A DNA stretch of 64,000 nt from Caulobacter sp. FWC26 (GCF_002742645.2 NZ_CP033875.1:3202001-3266000), one strand, 5' to 3'. Positions 28,714 through 38,838 are shown, counted from the stretch's first letter. A program made the numbers and translations. The notes: generated from the letters alone by a model not told the origin.

Positions 28714-30669
28714 ATGAGTCTCATCACCACCTTGCGCGGGGGGCTGCTGGCCGCCGCCGCGCTCTGCGCCTTCGGCGCTGTCGCCCACGCCCAGGTCGCG
28801 ACCCAAGTCACGCCGATGACTCCGGACATCGACGGCAAGTTCGTCCAGACCAAGGTCAACTACGACTACGACAAGCGCGTGGTGATGATCCCGATGCGCG
28901 ACGGGACCAAGCTCTACACCGTCATCGTAGTTCCCAAGGGCGGCAAGAGCCTGCCCATCCTGCTGACCCGCACGCCCTACAACGCCGCCGCCCGCGCCGC
29001 CCGCGCCGACAGTTCGCGGATGGTGGCCGCCATGCCGCAGGGCGACGAGCCCTTCGTCGCCGACGGCGGCTATATCCGCGTCTTCCAGGACATCCGGGGC
29101 AAGTACGGCTCGGAGGGCGACTACGTCATGACGCGCCCCCTCAAAGGCCCGCTCAACAGCTCTGAAGTAGACCATTCGACCGACGCCTACGACACCATCG
29201 ACTGGCTGGTGAAGAACGTGCCCGAGACCAACGGCAAGGTCGGGATGCTGGGCAGCTCGTACGAGGGCTTCACCGTGGTGATGGCTCTGGTCAATCCGCA
29301 CCCCGCGCTGAAGGCTGCGGCGCCGATGAGCCCGATGGTCGACGGCTGGATGGGCGACGACTGGTTCCAGTACGGCGCGTTCCGCCAGATCAATTTCGAC
29401 TATTTCAGCGGCCAGACGGCGGTGCGCGGCTCGGGCGGCGGCGTCCAGCGCCAGGGCTATGACGACTATTCCAACTTCCTGCGCGAAGGCTCGGCCGGCG
29501 ACTACGCCAAGAACCACGGCCTGGATAAGCTTCCCTGGGTGCAGAAGCTTTTCGCCCACCCGGCCTATGACAGCTTCTGGAGCGAGCAGGCTCTGGACAA
29601 GACCATGGAAAAGACACCGCTCAAGGTGCCGACCATGTGGATCCAGGGCCTCTGGGACCAGGAGGACATCTGGGGCGCGGTTCACAGCTATCCGGCGCTG
29701 GAGTCGAAGGACACCAACAACGACAAGAACTATCTGGTGCTGGGCCCCTGGCGGCACAGCCAGGTCAATTACGACGGCTACAACCTCGGTCCGTTCAAAT
29801 GGGACGGCGACACCGCCCTGCAGTTCCGCCGCGATGTCCTCAAACCCTTCTTCGATCAGCACCTGAAGGACGGCCCGAAGGCCGACACGCCGCCCGTGCT
29901 GATCTACGACCCTGGCCAGAACAAATGGAACCGCTACGCCAGCTGGCCCCAGGGGGGCGCCGACGGTGCGGGTCCCGGCAAGGTCAGCAAGAACCTCTAT
30001 CTCGGCGCCAACGGCGGGCTCGGGTTCAGCGCTCCGGCCGGCGGCAAGGGCGCGGCCGCCTATGACGAGTACGTCTCCGATCCGGCCAAGCCCGTGCCCT
30101 ACATTCCTCGGCCGCTACAGTTCGCGGATCGCAGCCGCTGGACGCCGTGGCTGGTGACCGACCAGCGCTCTGTCGACGGGCGCCCTGACGTGCTCACCTA
30201 TGTCAGCGAGCCGTTGACGGAGCCGCTCAAGATCGCCGGCGTGCCGAAGGTGAACCTGTTCGCCTCGACCAGCGGCACGGACAGCGACTGGGTGGTCAAG
30301 CTGATCGACGTCTATCCCGATGAAGTTCCCAGCCAGCCCGAATTGGGCGGCTACGAGCTGGCGGTCGGCATGAGCATCTTCCGCGGCCGCTATCGCGAGA
30401 GCTTCAGCGAGCCCAAGGCCCTCAAGCCGAACACGCCGCTGAAGTATCAATTCATCCTGCCGACCGCGAACTACACCTTCAAACCGGGCCACCGGATCAT
30501 GGTGCAGGTGCAGTCCAGCTGGTTCCCGCTCTACGACCGCAATCCACAGACCTTCGTGCCGAACATCTTCCTGGCCAAGCCCGGGGATTATGTGAAGGCG
30601 ACACAGCGCGTGTTCCATGCCGGCGACACGGCCAGCTTCATCGAACTGCCCGTGGTGGACGCGAACTAG
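28714..30669 (+). CDS. CocE/NonD-family serine hydrolase (X-Pro dipeptidyl-peptidase S15 / acylase type)
   Basis: A 651-residue secreted enzyme. The N-terminal signal peptide (MSLITTLRGGLLAAAALCAF, cleavage after AHA) is followed by an alpha/beta-hydrolase domain with the nucleophile motif GSSYEG (Ser182 just before Tyr) and a C-terminal jelly-roll domain (S15 C-terminal type, from about residue 440: NLFASTSGTDSDWVVKL). Family members are X-Pro dipeptidases, cocaine esterase and glutaryl-7-ACA acylases. The strong ribosome-binding site AGGAGGG can pair in a hairpin. It separates purQ from purL; no functional link to purines is evident. Confidence 0.88.
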   Translation: MSLITTLRGGLLAAAALCAFGAVAHAQVATQVTPMTPDIDGKFVQTKVNYDYDKRVVMIPMRDGTKLYTVIVVPKGGKSLPILLTRTPYNAAARAARADSSRMVAAMPQGDEPFVADGGYIRVFQDIRGKYGSEGDYVMTRPLKGPLNSSEVDHSTDAYDTIDWLVKNVPETNGKVGMLGSSYEGFTVVMALVNPHPALKAAAPMSPMVDGWMGDDWFQYGAFRQINFDYFSGQTAVRGSGGGVQRQGYDDYSNFLREGSAGDYAKNHGLDKLPWVQKLFAHPAYDSFWSEQALDKTMEKTPLKVPTMWIQGLWDQEDIWGAVHSYPALESKDTNNDKNYLVLGPWRHSQVNYDGYNLGPFKWDGDTALQFRRDVLKPFFDQHLKDGPKADTPPVLIYDPGQNKWNRYASWPQGGADGAGPGKVSKNLYLGANGGLGFSAPAGGKGAAAYDEYVSDPAKPVPYIPRPLQFADRSRWTPWLVTDQRSVDGRPDVLTYVSEPLTEPLKIAGVPKVNLFASTSGTDSDWVVKLIDVYPDEVPSQPELGGYELAVGMSIFRGRYRESFSEPKALKPNTPLKYQFILPTANYTFKPGHRIMVQVQSSWFPLYDRNPQTFVPNIFLAKPGDYVKATQRVFHAGDTASFIELPVVDAN

Positions 30670-30673
30670 AACG

Positions 30674-30710
30674 AAAAAGGGCCGGCGGTCGAACCGCCGG
30701 CCCTTCTTAC
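30674..30710 (+). terminator. Intrinsic terminator after the CocE-type gene
   Basis: The stem GGGCCGGCGGT (30679-30689) and ACCGCCGGCCC (30693-30703), with a 3-base loop, is flanked by AAAAA before and TTCTT after. It can end transcription from both the hydrolase (+) and the Gln-rich gene (-). Confidence 0.88.
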
Positions 30711-30726
30711 GCCGAGAGAGGAGCCG

Positions 30727-30891
30727 TCAGCGTTCGCCGCGTTGGGCTTCGTCCTGCTGGTTGTCCTGCCCGCCTGGATTGCGGCCCTGCTCGGTCTTTT
30801 GCTGACCGCCCTTCTGCTGTTGTTGCTGACCGGGCGTCTGGCGCTGCGGATCGTTCTGCTGTTGCTGAGGATTGCGGTTCTCTTCGGCCAT
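30727..30891 (-). CDS. Small Gln-rich, low-complexity protein
   Basis: A 54-residue hydrophilic protein, MAEENRNPQQQQNDPQRQ and onward, made largely of Gln, Asn, Pro, Gly and charged residues; intrinsic disorder is likely. ATG 30891 has GAGAAG a few bases upstream. Longer frames from 31044 add Arg-rich sequence that does not look coding. It is convergent with the CocE-type gene across a terminator. No family or function is known to me; it may be a stress-related disordered protein, which is a guess. Confidence 0.55.
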   Translation of the reverse strand: MAEENRNPQQQQNDPQRQTPGQQQQQKGGQQKTEQGRNPGGQDNQQDEAQRGER

Positions 30892-31263
30892 CAGGCTTCT
30901 CCGTTGCGTGCCGCGCGCTTGAAGCGCACGAAAGACGAACGGCCTCGCGTGGACAGCGTTCCTCCGGCCAAGCTGCCTTAGTGCGGCTAAGCTTCCGTTT
31001 TTTCGAGATTTTTCACCCTCAGGCCTCGCTCGCAGCAGGATCATGGGCGCGCCCGGTAGCGAAGCCTGCCCAGCGGAATGGATCGCCTTGCTAAAGGCCT
31101 GGCGCGCGAAGATCTTCGCCTAAGGCGGGAGGGTTAAGGTTAAGCCGCACCGCTTGGGCGAGACGCCTGGAACATTTCGCCCCGATGCGCAACAGCTTGA
31201 CCGTGAGCAAGAAACTGGGGGGCTGCGGCGGGAGCCTTCTCGACGCGCAGAGTTAACGAGACC
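30892..31263. other. Intergenic region, 372 bp, divergent Gln-rich gene and small TM gene
   Basis: I see no open frame that looks coding on either strand. It contains a GGTTAAGGTTAAG direct repeat near 31135 and a GTTAACG segment near 31253, both possible half-sites of a global regulator such as CtrA, but without the full TTAA-N7-TTAA spacing. No tRNA or hairpin of note. Confidence 0.5.
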
Positions 31264-31536
31264 ATGTCCGATCCCGAGTTTCGGTTTCCCGAGACCTATG
31301 TCAGCGGCGTTCCCGTCTGGTCGCGACGCCGCAAGCGTTCCGGCCCGCATCCGCTGATCAGCACGCTGGTCGTGCTCCTGGCCCTGTTCGGTGCGGTGAT
31401 GATCGGCGTCTCTCTGCGTATGGGCTCGGTCGAGAAGGGCGGCGCCGTCGTCGACGGCTGGATCGCCATGGCCAAGGCCCAGTGGGATGAGGCCGCCGGC
31501 CAGACCAAGGAAAGCCAGGCCTCTCCGAAGCGATAG
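31264..31536 (+). CDS. Small single-span membrane protein, unknown function
   Basis: A 90-residue protein with an Arg/Lys-rich N-terminus (VWSRRRKRSGPHP) followed by one transmembrane helix (about 32-52, LISTLVVLLALFGAVMIGVS) and an acidic/Lys C-terminus, so it is probably an N-in inner-membrane protein. It is 59 bp ahead of purL on the same strand. No recognised domain. The ATG at 31264 lacks a strong ribosome-binding site. Confidence 0.65.
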   Translation: MSDPEFRFPETYVSGVPVWSRRRKRSGPHPLISTLVVLLALFGAVMIGVSLRMGSVEKGGAVVDGWIAMAKAQWDEAAGQTKESQASPKR

Positions 31537-31595
31537 GCCGGTAATCACCTGACGCCTGTGGCGGAATCTGATCGACCGGGTTAGAAGGCGCGCCC

Positions 31596-33803
31596 ATGAG
31601 CACGCCCCAAAAGCCCATGGCCGAGATGGCCGCCGAGTTCGGCCTGAAACCCGCCGAATATGACGTTGTCCTCAAGCGCCTGGGCCGTGAGCCCAACCTG
31701 GTGGAGCTGGGCGTCTTCTCGGTGATGTGGTCCGAGCACTGCTCGTACAAGTCCTCGAAGAACCAGTTGAAGAAGTTCCCGATCGACGGGCCGCGCGTGA
31801 TCTGCGGCCCGGGCGAAAACGCCGGCGTCATCGACATCGGCGACGGCGACGCGATCATCTTCAAGATGGAAAGCCACAACCACCCCTCGTACATCGAGCC
31901 CTATCAGGGCGCGGCGACGGGCGTGGGCGGCATCATGCGCGACGTCTTCACGATGGGCGCGCGGCCGATCGCGCTCTTGAACGCCCTGCGCTTCGGCGAT
32001 CCCAGCCATCCGAAGACCAAGCGTCTCGTCGACGGCGTGGTCGCCGGCATCGCCGGCTACGGCAACTGCGTGGGCGTACCCACGGTCGCGGGCGAGACCA
32101 ACTTCCACAAGGGCTACAACGGCAACATCCTGGTCAACGCCATGTGCGTGGGCCTGGCCAAGGCTGACAGCATCTTCTATTCGGCCGCCCCGGGTCCTGG
32201 TCTGGCGGTCGTCTATTTCGGCTCCAAGACCGGCCGCGACGGCATCCACGGCGCGACCATGTCCTCGGCCGAGTTCTCCGAGGACTCCGAGGAGAAGCGC
32301 CCCACCGTCCAGGTCGGCGACCCCTTCGCCGAGAAGCTCCTGATCGAGGCCACCCTTGAGCTGATGGCCACGGGCGCGGTCGCCGCCATCCAGGACATGG
32401 GCGCGGCGGGCCTCACCTCCTCGTCGGTCGAGATGGCCGGCAAGGGCGGCGTCGGCATCGAGCTGAACATGGACATGGTCCCGCAGCGCGAAGAGGGCAT
32501 GTCGGCCTATGAGATGATGCTGTCGGAAAGTCAGGAGCGCATGCTGGCGGTCCTGAAGCCCGGCCGCGAGAAGGATGGTCACGCCATCTTCGAAAAATGG
32601 GGCCTGGACGCCGCCGTCATCGGCTACACCACCGATACCGGCCGCCTGGTGCTCAAGCATCATGGCGAGACGGTCTGCGACGTGCCGCTGGCCCCGCTGT
32701 TCGACGACGCGCCGCTGTACGACCGCCCGTGGGTGCAACCGGCGCTGCAGCCGCGCCTCGACCCGGCCGCCATCCCGGCCCCGATCGATTGGAACGAAGC
32801 GGTTCTGAAGATCATCGGCTGCCCGGACATGGCCTCCAAGCGCTGGCTGTGGGAGCAGTACGACCGCCACGTCATGGCCGATACGCTGGAAGACAGCGCC
32901 ACCGGCTGCGACGCCGGCATCGTCCGCATCCACGACACCGGCAAGGCCATCGCGGTCACCAGCGACTGCACCCCGCGCTACGTCCAAGCCGACCCCTACG
33001 AGGGCGGCAAGCAGGCCGTGGCCGAAGCCTGGCGCAACCTGACGGCCGCCGGCGCCCTGCCGATCGCCATCACCGACAACCTGAACTTCGGCAGCCCCGA
33101 AAAGCCCGAGACCATGGGCCAGATCGTCCGCGCCACCGACGGCATGGCCGAGGCCTGCCGCGCGCTGGACTTCCCGGTCGTGTCGGGGAACGTGTCGCTC
33201 TACAACGAGACCAACGGCGTCGCCATTCCGCCGACCCCGACCGTCGGCGCCGTGGGCCTGCTCGAGGACTACGATCTACGCACCGGCTTCGGCAATGTGG
33301 CAGAGGGCGATACGCTGGTGCTGATCGGCGCCACGCGAGGCGAGCTCGGCGCCTCAATCTACCTGCGCGAAATCCTGGGTCGCGAGGACGGCGCCCCGCC
33401 GCCGGTCGACCTGGCTCTGGAGCGCAAGAACGGCGACTTCGTGCGCGGCCTGATCAGCTCGGGTCTGGTCGCCGGCGTCCACGACCTTTCCGACGGCGGC
33501 CTGCTGGTCGCTGCGGCCGACGTGGCCCTGGCCAGCAAGGTCGGGATTACCCTGAACGCCACCAGCCAAGCGCACGCCCACGCCTATCTGCTAGGCGAAG
33601 ACCAGGCCCGCTACCTGATCGCCACGCCCGACCCGGACGCGGTGCTGGAAGCGGCCAAAGACGTTGGCGTGCACGCCAACATCGCCGGTGTCGCCGGCGG
33701 TGAGGCGTTCGCGTCGGACGGCCTGTTCAGCGTCTCGCTGGAAGTCCTCCGCACGGCGCACGAGGCCTGGCTGCCGGGCTACATGAACGCGCCGAAGGCG
33801 TAA
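31596..33803 (+). CDS. purL: Phosphoribosylformylglycinamidine synthase, PurL subunit (small type)
   Basis: A 735-residue ATP-dependent synthase subunit of the short type, which needs separate PurS and PurQ. Conserved blocks: [11 protein letters not shown] near residue 45, MESHNHPS near 92, the AIR-synthase-like [12 protein letters not shown] region, and [16 protein letters not shown] near residue 628. It converts FGAR plus ammonia to FGAM. Start ATG 31596 gives the usual N-terminus. Its partners are purS at 25426 and purQ at 27940 on the same strand. Confidence 0.96.
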   Translation: MSTPQKPMAEMAAEFGLKPAEYDVVLKRLGREPNLVELGVFSVMWSEHCSYKSSKNQLKKFPIDGPRVICGPGENAGVIDIGDGDAIIFKMESHNHPSYIEPYQGAATGVGGIMRDVFTMGARPIALLNALRFGDPSHPKTKRLVDGVVAGIAGYGNCVGVPTVAGETNFHKGYNGNILVNAMCVGLAKADSIFYSAAPGPGLAVVYFGSKTGRDGIHGATMSSAEFSEDSEEKRPTVQVGDPFAEKLLIEATLELMATGAVAAIQDMGAAGLTSSSVEMAGKGGVGIELNMDMVPQREEGMSAYEMMLSESQERMLAVLKPGREKDGHAIFEKWGLDAAVIGYTTDTGRLVLKHHGETVCDVPLAPLFDDAPLYDRPWVQPALQPRLDPAAIPAPIDWNEAVLKIIGCPDMASKRWLWEQYDRHVMADTLEDSATGCDAGIVRIHDTGKAIAVTSDCTPRYVQADPYEGGKQAVAEAWRNLTAAGALPIAITDNLNFGSPEKPETMGQIVRATDGMAEACRALDFPVVSGNVSLYNETNGVAIPPTPTVGAVGLLEDYDLRTGFGNVAEGDTLVLIGATRGELGASIYLREILGREDGAPPPVDLALERKNGDFVRGLISSGLVAGVHDLSDGGLLVAAADVALASKVGITLNATSQAHAHAYLLGEDQARYLIATPDPDAVLEAAKDVGVHANIAGVAGGEAFASDGLFSVSLEVLRTAHEAWLPGYMNAPKA

Positions 33804-33831
33804 GCATCGATTGGGGAGCACGCGGCGGCTC

Positions 33832-35589
33832 TTAAGCCGCGTGCGACCGCCCCGACCACCGCGCCACCGCCTCCAGCAGCTTCGTCGGGCTGATCGGCTT
33901 GCCCAGGTGGTCGTCCATGCCAGCGGCCAGGCAGCTGGCGACCTGTTCGGGCAGGACATTGGCCGTCATGGCGATGATCGGGGTGGAGACGCCGCGCGCG
34001 CCTTCCAGGGCCCGGATCTCGCGGGTTGCGGTCAGGCCGTCCATGACGGGCATCTGCACGTCCATCAGCACCAGGTCGTACTGCCCCTGGCGCATCGCCT
34101 CAACGCCGGCCACGCCGTCATTAGCGGTCTCGACGGCGACGCCGAAGGGCTCCAGCATCGCGCAGATCAGCTCGCGATTGACGACGTTGTCCTCGACGAG
34201 CAGCAACCGCACATCGGCGTCGGCGTTGAGGGGCGAGGTGTCCTGGGCCTCCTGGGTCGGCAGCTCGGCGAGTGGTCCGCGCACCTCGAACCAGAAGGTC
34301 GACCCCTCCCCTTCGACGCTATCGACGCCGATGCGGCCATCCATCCGCTCGATGATCCGCCGCGAGATCGCCAAGCCGAGGCCCGTCCCGCCGAAACGAC
34401 GCGAGACGGCCGCGTCGGCCTGCGAGAAGCGGTCGAAGATGCTCTCGCGGTGTTCCGGCGCGATCCCAATGCCAGTATCGGTCACCTCGGCCCCTAGAAC
34501 CGCTTCACCCCCTTCGACCGTTTGAACGAGGGCCACGGTGATGGCGCCGTTGGCGGTGAACTTCACCGCATTGGACAGGAAATTCAGCAGCACCTGGCTG
34601 AGCCTTGGCCCATCCAGGTTCATCGGCCGAAGATCGCGCGGAACCCTCACATCGACGGTCAGCCCCTTGGCCTCGGCGCGCTCGGTCACCAGGGCGGCGC
34701 AGGATGAGGCCATGGCGGCCGGGTCAAACGGCGCTGGGTCCAGCTCCAGGCCGCCGGCCTCCAGGCGCGAGAAGTCCAGCACATCATTGACGACGCTCAG
34801 CAGGGTGTTGCTGGCCTCGAGGATGTGGCCGACCTGCCGGGTGGCGGTCTTGTCGAGGTTGCGCGAGCGGCGCAGCACTTCGGCGAAGCCGATGATTGCG
34901 GTCAGCGGCGTACGCAGCTCGTGGGTCATGTTGGCCAGGAAGTCCGACTTGGCCGCCGAGGCCGCTTCGGCCATTTCCAGAGCCTTGGCGATATCCAGCT
35001 CCAGGCGCTTTCGCTCGGTGATGTCGCGCGAGGTGACCAGCAGGATTCCCGATCCGTCGCCAAGCAGGGAGTAGGTGCTTTCCAGCCAGATCACCGAGCC
35101 GTCCTTTCGGATGCTTTCGTAGTCGGTGCTGACGGGCGCGGCACCGGGAGTAAGGCCGCGAATGATGCCCTGCACGCGCTTGAAATCGGCGTCGCTGACC
35201 ATGGCTTGCGGCGGCAACGCCATGAATTCTTCCAGCGTGTAGCCGCTGATGCGCGCGATGCTCGGCGAACTGTAGAGTCTTTCGCCCTTGGGGGACCACA
35301 GGGCGACGTGGTCAGTCAGGTTGTCGCCTAAAAGCCGGTAGAGCCGGTCAATCTCACGATACTTGGCGAGAGCCGCCTCGGCCTCTTCGATCGCCTTTTG
35401 CTTGGCCTCGACATTGGCCCGGAGGTCGGCATGCATGGCGTCAAGGCGCGCGCGTTGGCTGGCCAGCCAGTAGGCCAGCGGCGCGGCGATCATCAGCGAG
35501 AGAACCAGGGTGGTGACGGGCACGTAGGCCTGGGGATCGTTCAGCAGCAGGATATTGACGATGAAATCCAGCGCCATGGCGACGCCCAC
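33832..35589 (-). CDS. Hybrid sensor histidine kinase (PAS-HisKA-HATPase-REC)
   Basis: A 585-residue inner-membrane kinase. Transmembrane helices lie near residues 1-16 and 24-44, followed by a coiled coil (45-80), a PAS domain (about 85-195), HisKA with the phospho-His223 in [10 protein letters not shown], a HATPase_c with DTGIGI and GGTGLGL, and a C-terminal receiver with Asp510 ([11 protein letters not shown]). Signal therefore flows within one protein to the REC and probably to a separate histidine phosphotransferase. Start is GTG 35589 or ATG 35577; the frame remains open upstream to 35670 with hydrophobic codons that would complete the first helix. Input signal unknown. Confidence 0.9.
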   Translation of the reverse strand: MGVAMALDFIVNILLLNDPQAYVPVTTLVLSLMIAAPLAYWLASQRARLDAMHADLRANVEAKQKAIEEAEAALAKYREIDRLYRLLGDNLTDHVALWSPKGERLYSSPSIARISGYTLEEFMALPPQAMVSDADFKRVQGIIRGLTPGAAPVSTDYESIRKDGSVIWLESTYSLLGDGSGILLVTSRDITERKRLELDIAKALEMAEAASAAKSDFLANMTHELRTPLTAIIGFAEVLRRSRNLDKTATRQVGHILEASNTLLSVVNDVLDFSRLEAGGLELDPAPFDPAAMASSCAALVTERAEAKGLTVDVRVPRDLRPMNLDGPRLSQVLLNFLSNAVKFTANGAITVALVQTVEGGEAVLGAEVTDTGIGIAPEHRESIFDRFSQADAAVSRRFGGTGLGLAISRRIIERMDGRIGVDSVEGEGSTFWFEVRGPLAELPTQEAQDTSPLNADADVRLLLVEDNVVNRELICAMLEPFGVAVETANDGVAGVEAMRQGQYDLVLMDVQMPVMDGLTATREIRALEGARGVSTPIIAMTANVLPEQVASCLAAGMDDHLGKPISPTKLLEAVARWSGRSHAA

Positions 35590-35768
35590 GATCAGGCACG
35601 CCGCAGGCGCGGCGCGAACAAGTCGGACTCTGATGGCCGGCGAGATGATCGTCAGGCTCCTGAGAACGTCTCACGCTAGAAGACGATACTCAGATTAAGG
35701 ACAGGTGACGCCTTAAACCAGACCGGCGACAATCAGCCGCGCCAGGACGCCCCGCCCAAAGGCCTGCT

Positions 35769-36698
35769 TCAGGGACGGGCCGGCGGAGCCAGGCTATCCA
35801 GTCCGCGCTCCAACGCCAGGCTGGCCTGGACCACGGTGGCGATCGAGCGCTTGAAGAAGTCCTGAGGGATCGTCGCGAAGTCGTCGGCCGGCTTGTGATA
35901 CTCGGCGTGATCCTCGACCCCGAAATAGACCCACGGCACGCCCTTCTCCGCGAAGGCGTAGTGGTCGGACTGGTTGGTCCAGTTGTTGTGCGCGCCGTCG
36001 GCGTTGGTGTCGTGGCCCAGCTTGAGCGACACCGGAGCCGTCGCCGCGACGCTCTCTAGGATGGGGCGCAGCGCGGGATTGGGCGAGGCGCCCGCCGCGT
36101 AGAGCTCATTCTTGGCGTTCTTGCTGAGCATATCGAAGTTGATGTTCAGCGCGATCGCCTCCAACGGAACAGGCGGCGCGGCGACAAAGGCCCTCGCGCC
36201 GCGCAGGCCGCTTTCTTCGGCGTCGACCACCGCCAGGATCACGTCGTGCGTCGGAGGATTGGCCTTGAAGGCTTCGGCCACCGCCAGCAGACCCGCAACG
36301 CCCGAGGCGTTGTCGTCGGCGCCGTTGTAGGTCTCGCCGTTGCGGAGCCCCAGGTGGTCGTAGTGAGCCGTGACGACCATCGCCTTGCCCGCCTTGCTGC
36401 CCTTGATCAGCGCCACGAGATTGACGCCGCGCACCGTCGAACCGTCGCGCCGGGTGAAGTCGAAACCTTGCTCGAAAGACTGCCCCGCCGGCGAGAGGCC
36501 GATCTCAGCAAACCGCGACAGGATGTAGGCCCGCGCCTTCTCCGATCCGGGCGAACCGACGCCCCGTCCCTGCATGTCGTCGGCGGACAGGATACGGACA
36601 TCCTCGAGCGCCTTGTCGCCCGGGGCCGCCCAGGCGGGCGAGGCCAAGGCCATGACGGCGGCGACAAGCAGACTCAGCGGGCGGCGGGAAAGGGTCAT
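35769..36698 (-). CDS. Secreted M28-family zinc aminopeptidase
   Basis: A 309-residue protein with a signal peptide (MTLSRRPLSLLVAAVMALAS, cleavage near AWA) and a zinc-dependent aminopeptidase domain. The five metal ligands are recognisable: His in VTAHYDHLG, Asp in YNGADDNASG, Glu pair in VVDAEESG, Asp in NINFDMLSK, and His in EDHAEYHKPADD. It cleaves N-terminal residues from periplasmic or external peptides. ATG 36698 was chosen over an upstream frame start because the signal peptide begins there. Divergent from BolA. Confidence 0.92.
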   Translation of the reverse strand: MTLSRRPLSLLVAAVMALASPAWAAPGDKALEDVRILSADDMQGRGVGSPGSEKARAYILSRFAEIGLSPAGQSFEQGFDFTRRDGSTVRGVNLVALIKGSKAGKAMVVTAHYDHLGLRNGETYNGADDNASGVAGLLAVAEAFKANPPTHDVILAVVDAEESGLRGARAFVAAPPVPLEAIALNINFDMLSKNAKNELYAAGASPNPALRPILESVAATAPVSLKLGHDTNADGAHNNWTNQSDHYAFAEKGVPWVYFGVEDHAEYHKPADDFATIPQDFFKRSIATVVQASLALERGLDSLAPPARP

Positions 36699-36863
36699 GG
36701 CGGTTACATGCCCCGCACCACACAGGATGTTCAATTAGTTCTCGGCCCATACGACAAGTGCGCTTATGACAAGCGCTGTCAGGTCGCGACGGCGTGTATG
36801 GCCGTTCTTAAGGAATCTCGGCCACATAGGCCGCTCAAGGATCGGAGTGTCGTTCCCGTGCCC

Positions 36864-37094
36864 ATGTCCCACGCCGAACTGGAAGCCCGCCTGACCGCGG
36901 CCTTTCCGGACGCCGAGATCGTGCTGACCGACCTCGTCGGCGACAACGATCACTGGAAAGCGCGAATCACCTCGTCGGCCTTCAAGGGCCTGCCGCGCGT
37001 GCGCCAGCACCAACTGGTCAACAAGGCCTTGGCCGACGTGCTGGGCGGAACCCTACACGCCTTGGCCCTCGAAACCGCCGCGCCCGCCGAGTAA
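36864..37094 (+). CDS. BolA-family protein
   Basis: A 76-residue protein, [19 protein letters not shown] then [30 protein letters not shown], matching the class II KH-like BolA fold. The conserved H (DHWKARI) and the RVRQHQ motif, with the invariant His that ligates a shared 2Fe-2S cluster, are present. BolA proteins pair with CGFS monothiol glutaredoxins in iron-sulfur trafficking, and a CGFS glutaredoxin is encoded 950 bp downstream on the same strand. The ATG at 36864 was used; a GTG two codons earlier is possible. Confidence 0.92.
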   Translation: MSHAELEARLTAAFPDAEIVLTDLVGDNDHWKARITSSAFKGLPRVRQHQLVNKALADVLGGTLHALALETAAPAE

Positions 37095-37108
37095 GGAGCC
37101 GCCGCCCC

Positions 37109-37999
37109 TTGCGCTATCGCCCCTTCGGAGCCACGGGAATCGCGGTGTCGGCGCTGACCCTGCGCCTGGCCGACAGCTCGCGGCTGCGGGCGAGCGACTG
37201 GCGCGCGCTGGTGTTCACGGCGCTGGAAAACGGCATCAACAGCTTCCAGATCGACGGCGACGCTCCCGAAATGCTGCAAGGCGTAGGCGAGGCGTTCGCA
37301 TCCGTCGAGCGCAGGCTGCTGTTCCTGACGTGGCGCGTGCGTCAGGACTCCAACCAGCTTGGCCAGCAGACCCTGGATGGCTTGCGCCGCTGGGCCTACG
37401 AAGGCCTTGGGCTGGATTATCTCGATCTGCTCCTGATCAACGATCCGCAGGCGTCGTCGCTGCCGATGAACTTCGAGGCCGGCCTCCAGGCCCTGTGGAG
37501 CGCGCGGGCCCTGGGCGGACTAGGCATCGCCAGCCGGGGCGATATCCATCCAGGCTTGCTGGCCAACGGGCTGGTGACCGCCGTGTCGTCGCCCTACAAC
37601 CTGTCTTCGGGTTGGGCGGAGCGCCATCGCATCCGCCTAGCCTCGCAGAACAACTTCGCGGTGATCGGCGAGGATTTCTGGCCGCAGGCCTTGCGCGAAC
37701 TCGCCGACCAGGCGCCGCGCCGCCCCTCGTTCTGGCAACGGCGCACCGACCCGCTGGCCGACGTGGGCGGCTATGAGTTCCTGAGCAAGACCCCGGGCTG
37801 GAGCGGCGAGGACATCTGCCTGGGCTACGCCCTGACCGAACCGTCTCTGGCCACCGTGCGGATCACCGCCGACACCCGCCAGGAGGTCGAGCGTCTCGCC
37901 GAGGTCGTCGAGCGCGATCTGCCCACCGGCGTCTGCGCTCAGATCGAGATGGCCCGCTTCTCGGCTCAGGAACGCGAGAAGGCGGCCCGTCGCCCTTGA
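37109..37999 (+). CDS. Aldo-keto reductase-like protein with degraded active site
   Basis: A 296-residue protein that follows the AKR barrel order: [18 protein letters not shown] (cofactor loop 1), [72 protein letters not shown]. The catalytic tetrad D-Y-K-H is largely missing: Asp49 is present, but the Tyr position holds Glu/Met, the Lys position is Arg (TWRVR), and the His position is Asn (LINDP). It is probably a non-catalytic binding protein. TTG start 37109 follows AAGGAG. It lies between BolA and the CGFS glutaredoxin, so a role in cluster or redox handling is possible but unproved. Confidence 0.78.
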   Translation: MRYRPFGATGIAVSALTLRLADSSRLRASDWRALVFTALENGINSFQIDGDAPEMLQGVGEAFASVERRLLFLTWRVRQDSNQLGQQTLDGLRRWAYEGLGLDYLDLLLINDPQASSLPMNFEAGLQALWSARALGGLGIASRGDIHPGLLANGLVTAVSSPYNLSSGWAERHRIRLASQNNFAVIGEDFWPQALRELADQAPRRPSFWQRRTDPLADVGGYEFLSKTPGWSGEDICLGYALTEPSLATVRITADTRQEVERLAEVVERDLPTGVCAQIEMARFSAQEREKAARRP

Positions 38000-38048
38000 C
38001 CCCGGCGCGCGCGGCGCCTAGCTGACAGGCTTCGCCTAGGAACTCGCC

Positions 38049-38390
38049 ATGACCGACGCCGCCGCCTCCCCCGCCCTGGACTTCATCGCCAAGACCGTCG
38101 CCGACCATCCGGTGGTGGTGTTCATGAAGGGCGTGCCGGACCAGCCCCGCTGCGGCTTCTCGTCGGTGGTCGTGCAGATTCTGGATCACCTGGGCGTCGA
38201 GTTCGTCGGCGTCGACGTGCTGCAGGATGACGATCTGCGCCAAGGCATCAAGACCTTCACCGACTGGCCGACCATCCCGCAGCTCTATGTAAAGGGCGAG
38301 TTCGTCGGCGGCAGCGACATCGTCCGTGAGATGTTCCAGTCGGGCGAGCTGAAGACTTTCCTGACCGAACAGGGCGTCATCGCCGCCTAA
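38049..38390 (+). CDS. grxD: Monothiol glutaredoxin, CGFS type (Grx4/GrxD family)
   Basis: A 113-residue glutaredoxin with the monothiol active site CGFS at residues 35-38 (DQPRCGFSSVV), the cis-Pro segment WPTIPQLYVKGEFVGG and the GGSDIV glutathione-binding turn. It ligates a labile 2Fe-2S cluster with glutathione in homodimers or with BolA proteins, and transfers it to targets. It follows BolA and the AKR-like gene on the same strand with intergenic gaps of about 50 bp, suggesting one transcription unit. Confidence 0.95.
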   Translation: MTDAAASPALDFIAKTVADHPVVVFMKGVPDQPRCGFSSVVVQILDHLGVEFVGVDVLQDDDLRQGIKTFTDWPTIPQLYVKGEFVGGSDIVREMFQSGELKTFLTEQGVIAA

Positions 38391-38406
38391 AGCCGGCCGC
38401 CTCGGC

Positions 38407-38826
38407 ATGAGCCGCCTGTTCGTCCCGCCGTCGGACGCCTACACCCTGACCTTCACGCCCAAGGCGTCGGACATCGACGCCAACGGCCACGTCAACAACG
38501 TGGTTTATCTGGGCTGGGCGCAGGACTTGGCCATCACCCATTGGGACGCCTGGACCTCGCCCGAGGAACGCGCGCCCTGGAGCTGGGTCGCCCGTCGCCA
38601 CGAGGTCGACTATCGTCGCGAACTGCTGCCCGGCGAGATCGCCACCGGCTACACCTGGGTTGGCGAACTGAAGGGCCCGCGCTTCGAGCGCTACGTCCGC
38701 ATCGACGGTCCGGACGGCGAGATGTGCGCCCAGGCGCGCACCGACTGGGTGCTGATCGACATCGCCGCCAAGCGCCCGGCGCGCGTGCTGCCCTGGATGA
38801 TCGAGCGCTTCACGCCGAAGGGCTGA
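38407..38826 (+). CDS. Acyl-CoA thioesterase, 4HBT hotdog family
   Basis: A 139-residue hotdog-fold protein. The catalytic segment DIDANGHVNNVVYLGWAQD carries the Asp-x-Asn-Gly-His motif characteristic of 4-hydroxybenzoyl-CoA thioesterase/YbgC enzymes, and a VDYRRELLPGEI strand follows. It hydrolyses acyl-CoA esters; the substrate is unknown. It follows the glutaredoxin gene by 16 bp, so it may belong to the same transcript, but there is no evident functional link. Confidence 0.9.
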   Translation: MSRLFVPPSDAYTLTFTPKASDIDANGHVNNVVYLGWAQDLAITHWDAWTSPEERAPWSWVARRHEVDYRRELLPGEIATGYTWVGELKGPRFERYVRIDGPDGEMCAQARTDWVLIDIAAKRPARVLPWMIERFTPKG

Positions 38827-38838
38827 GGCGCGCCGGCG

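Noticed and set aside
31130..31262. CtrA-type sites from GGTTAAGGTTAAG and GTTAACG
   Set aside because: The TTAA elements are not separated by seven bases as the CtrA site requires, so only half-sites exist.
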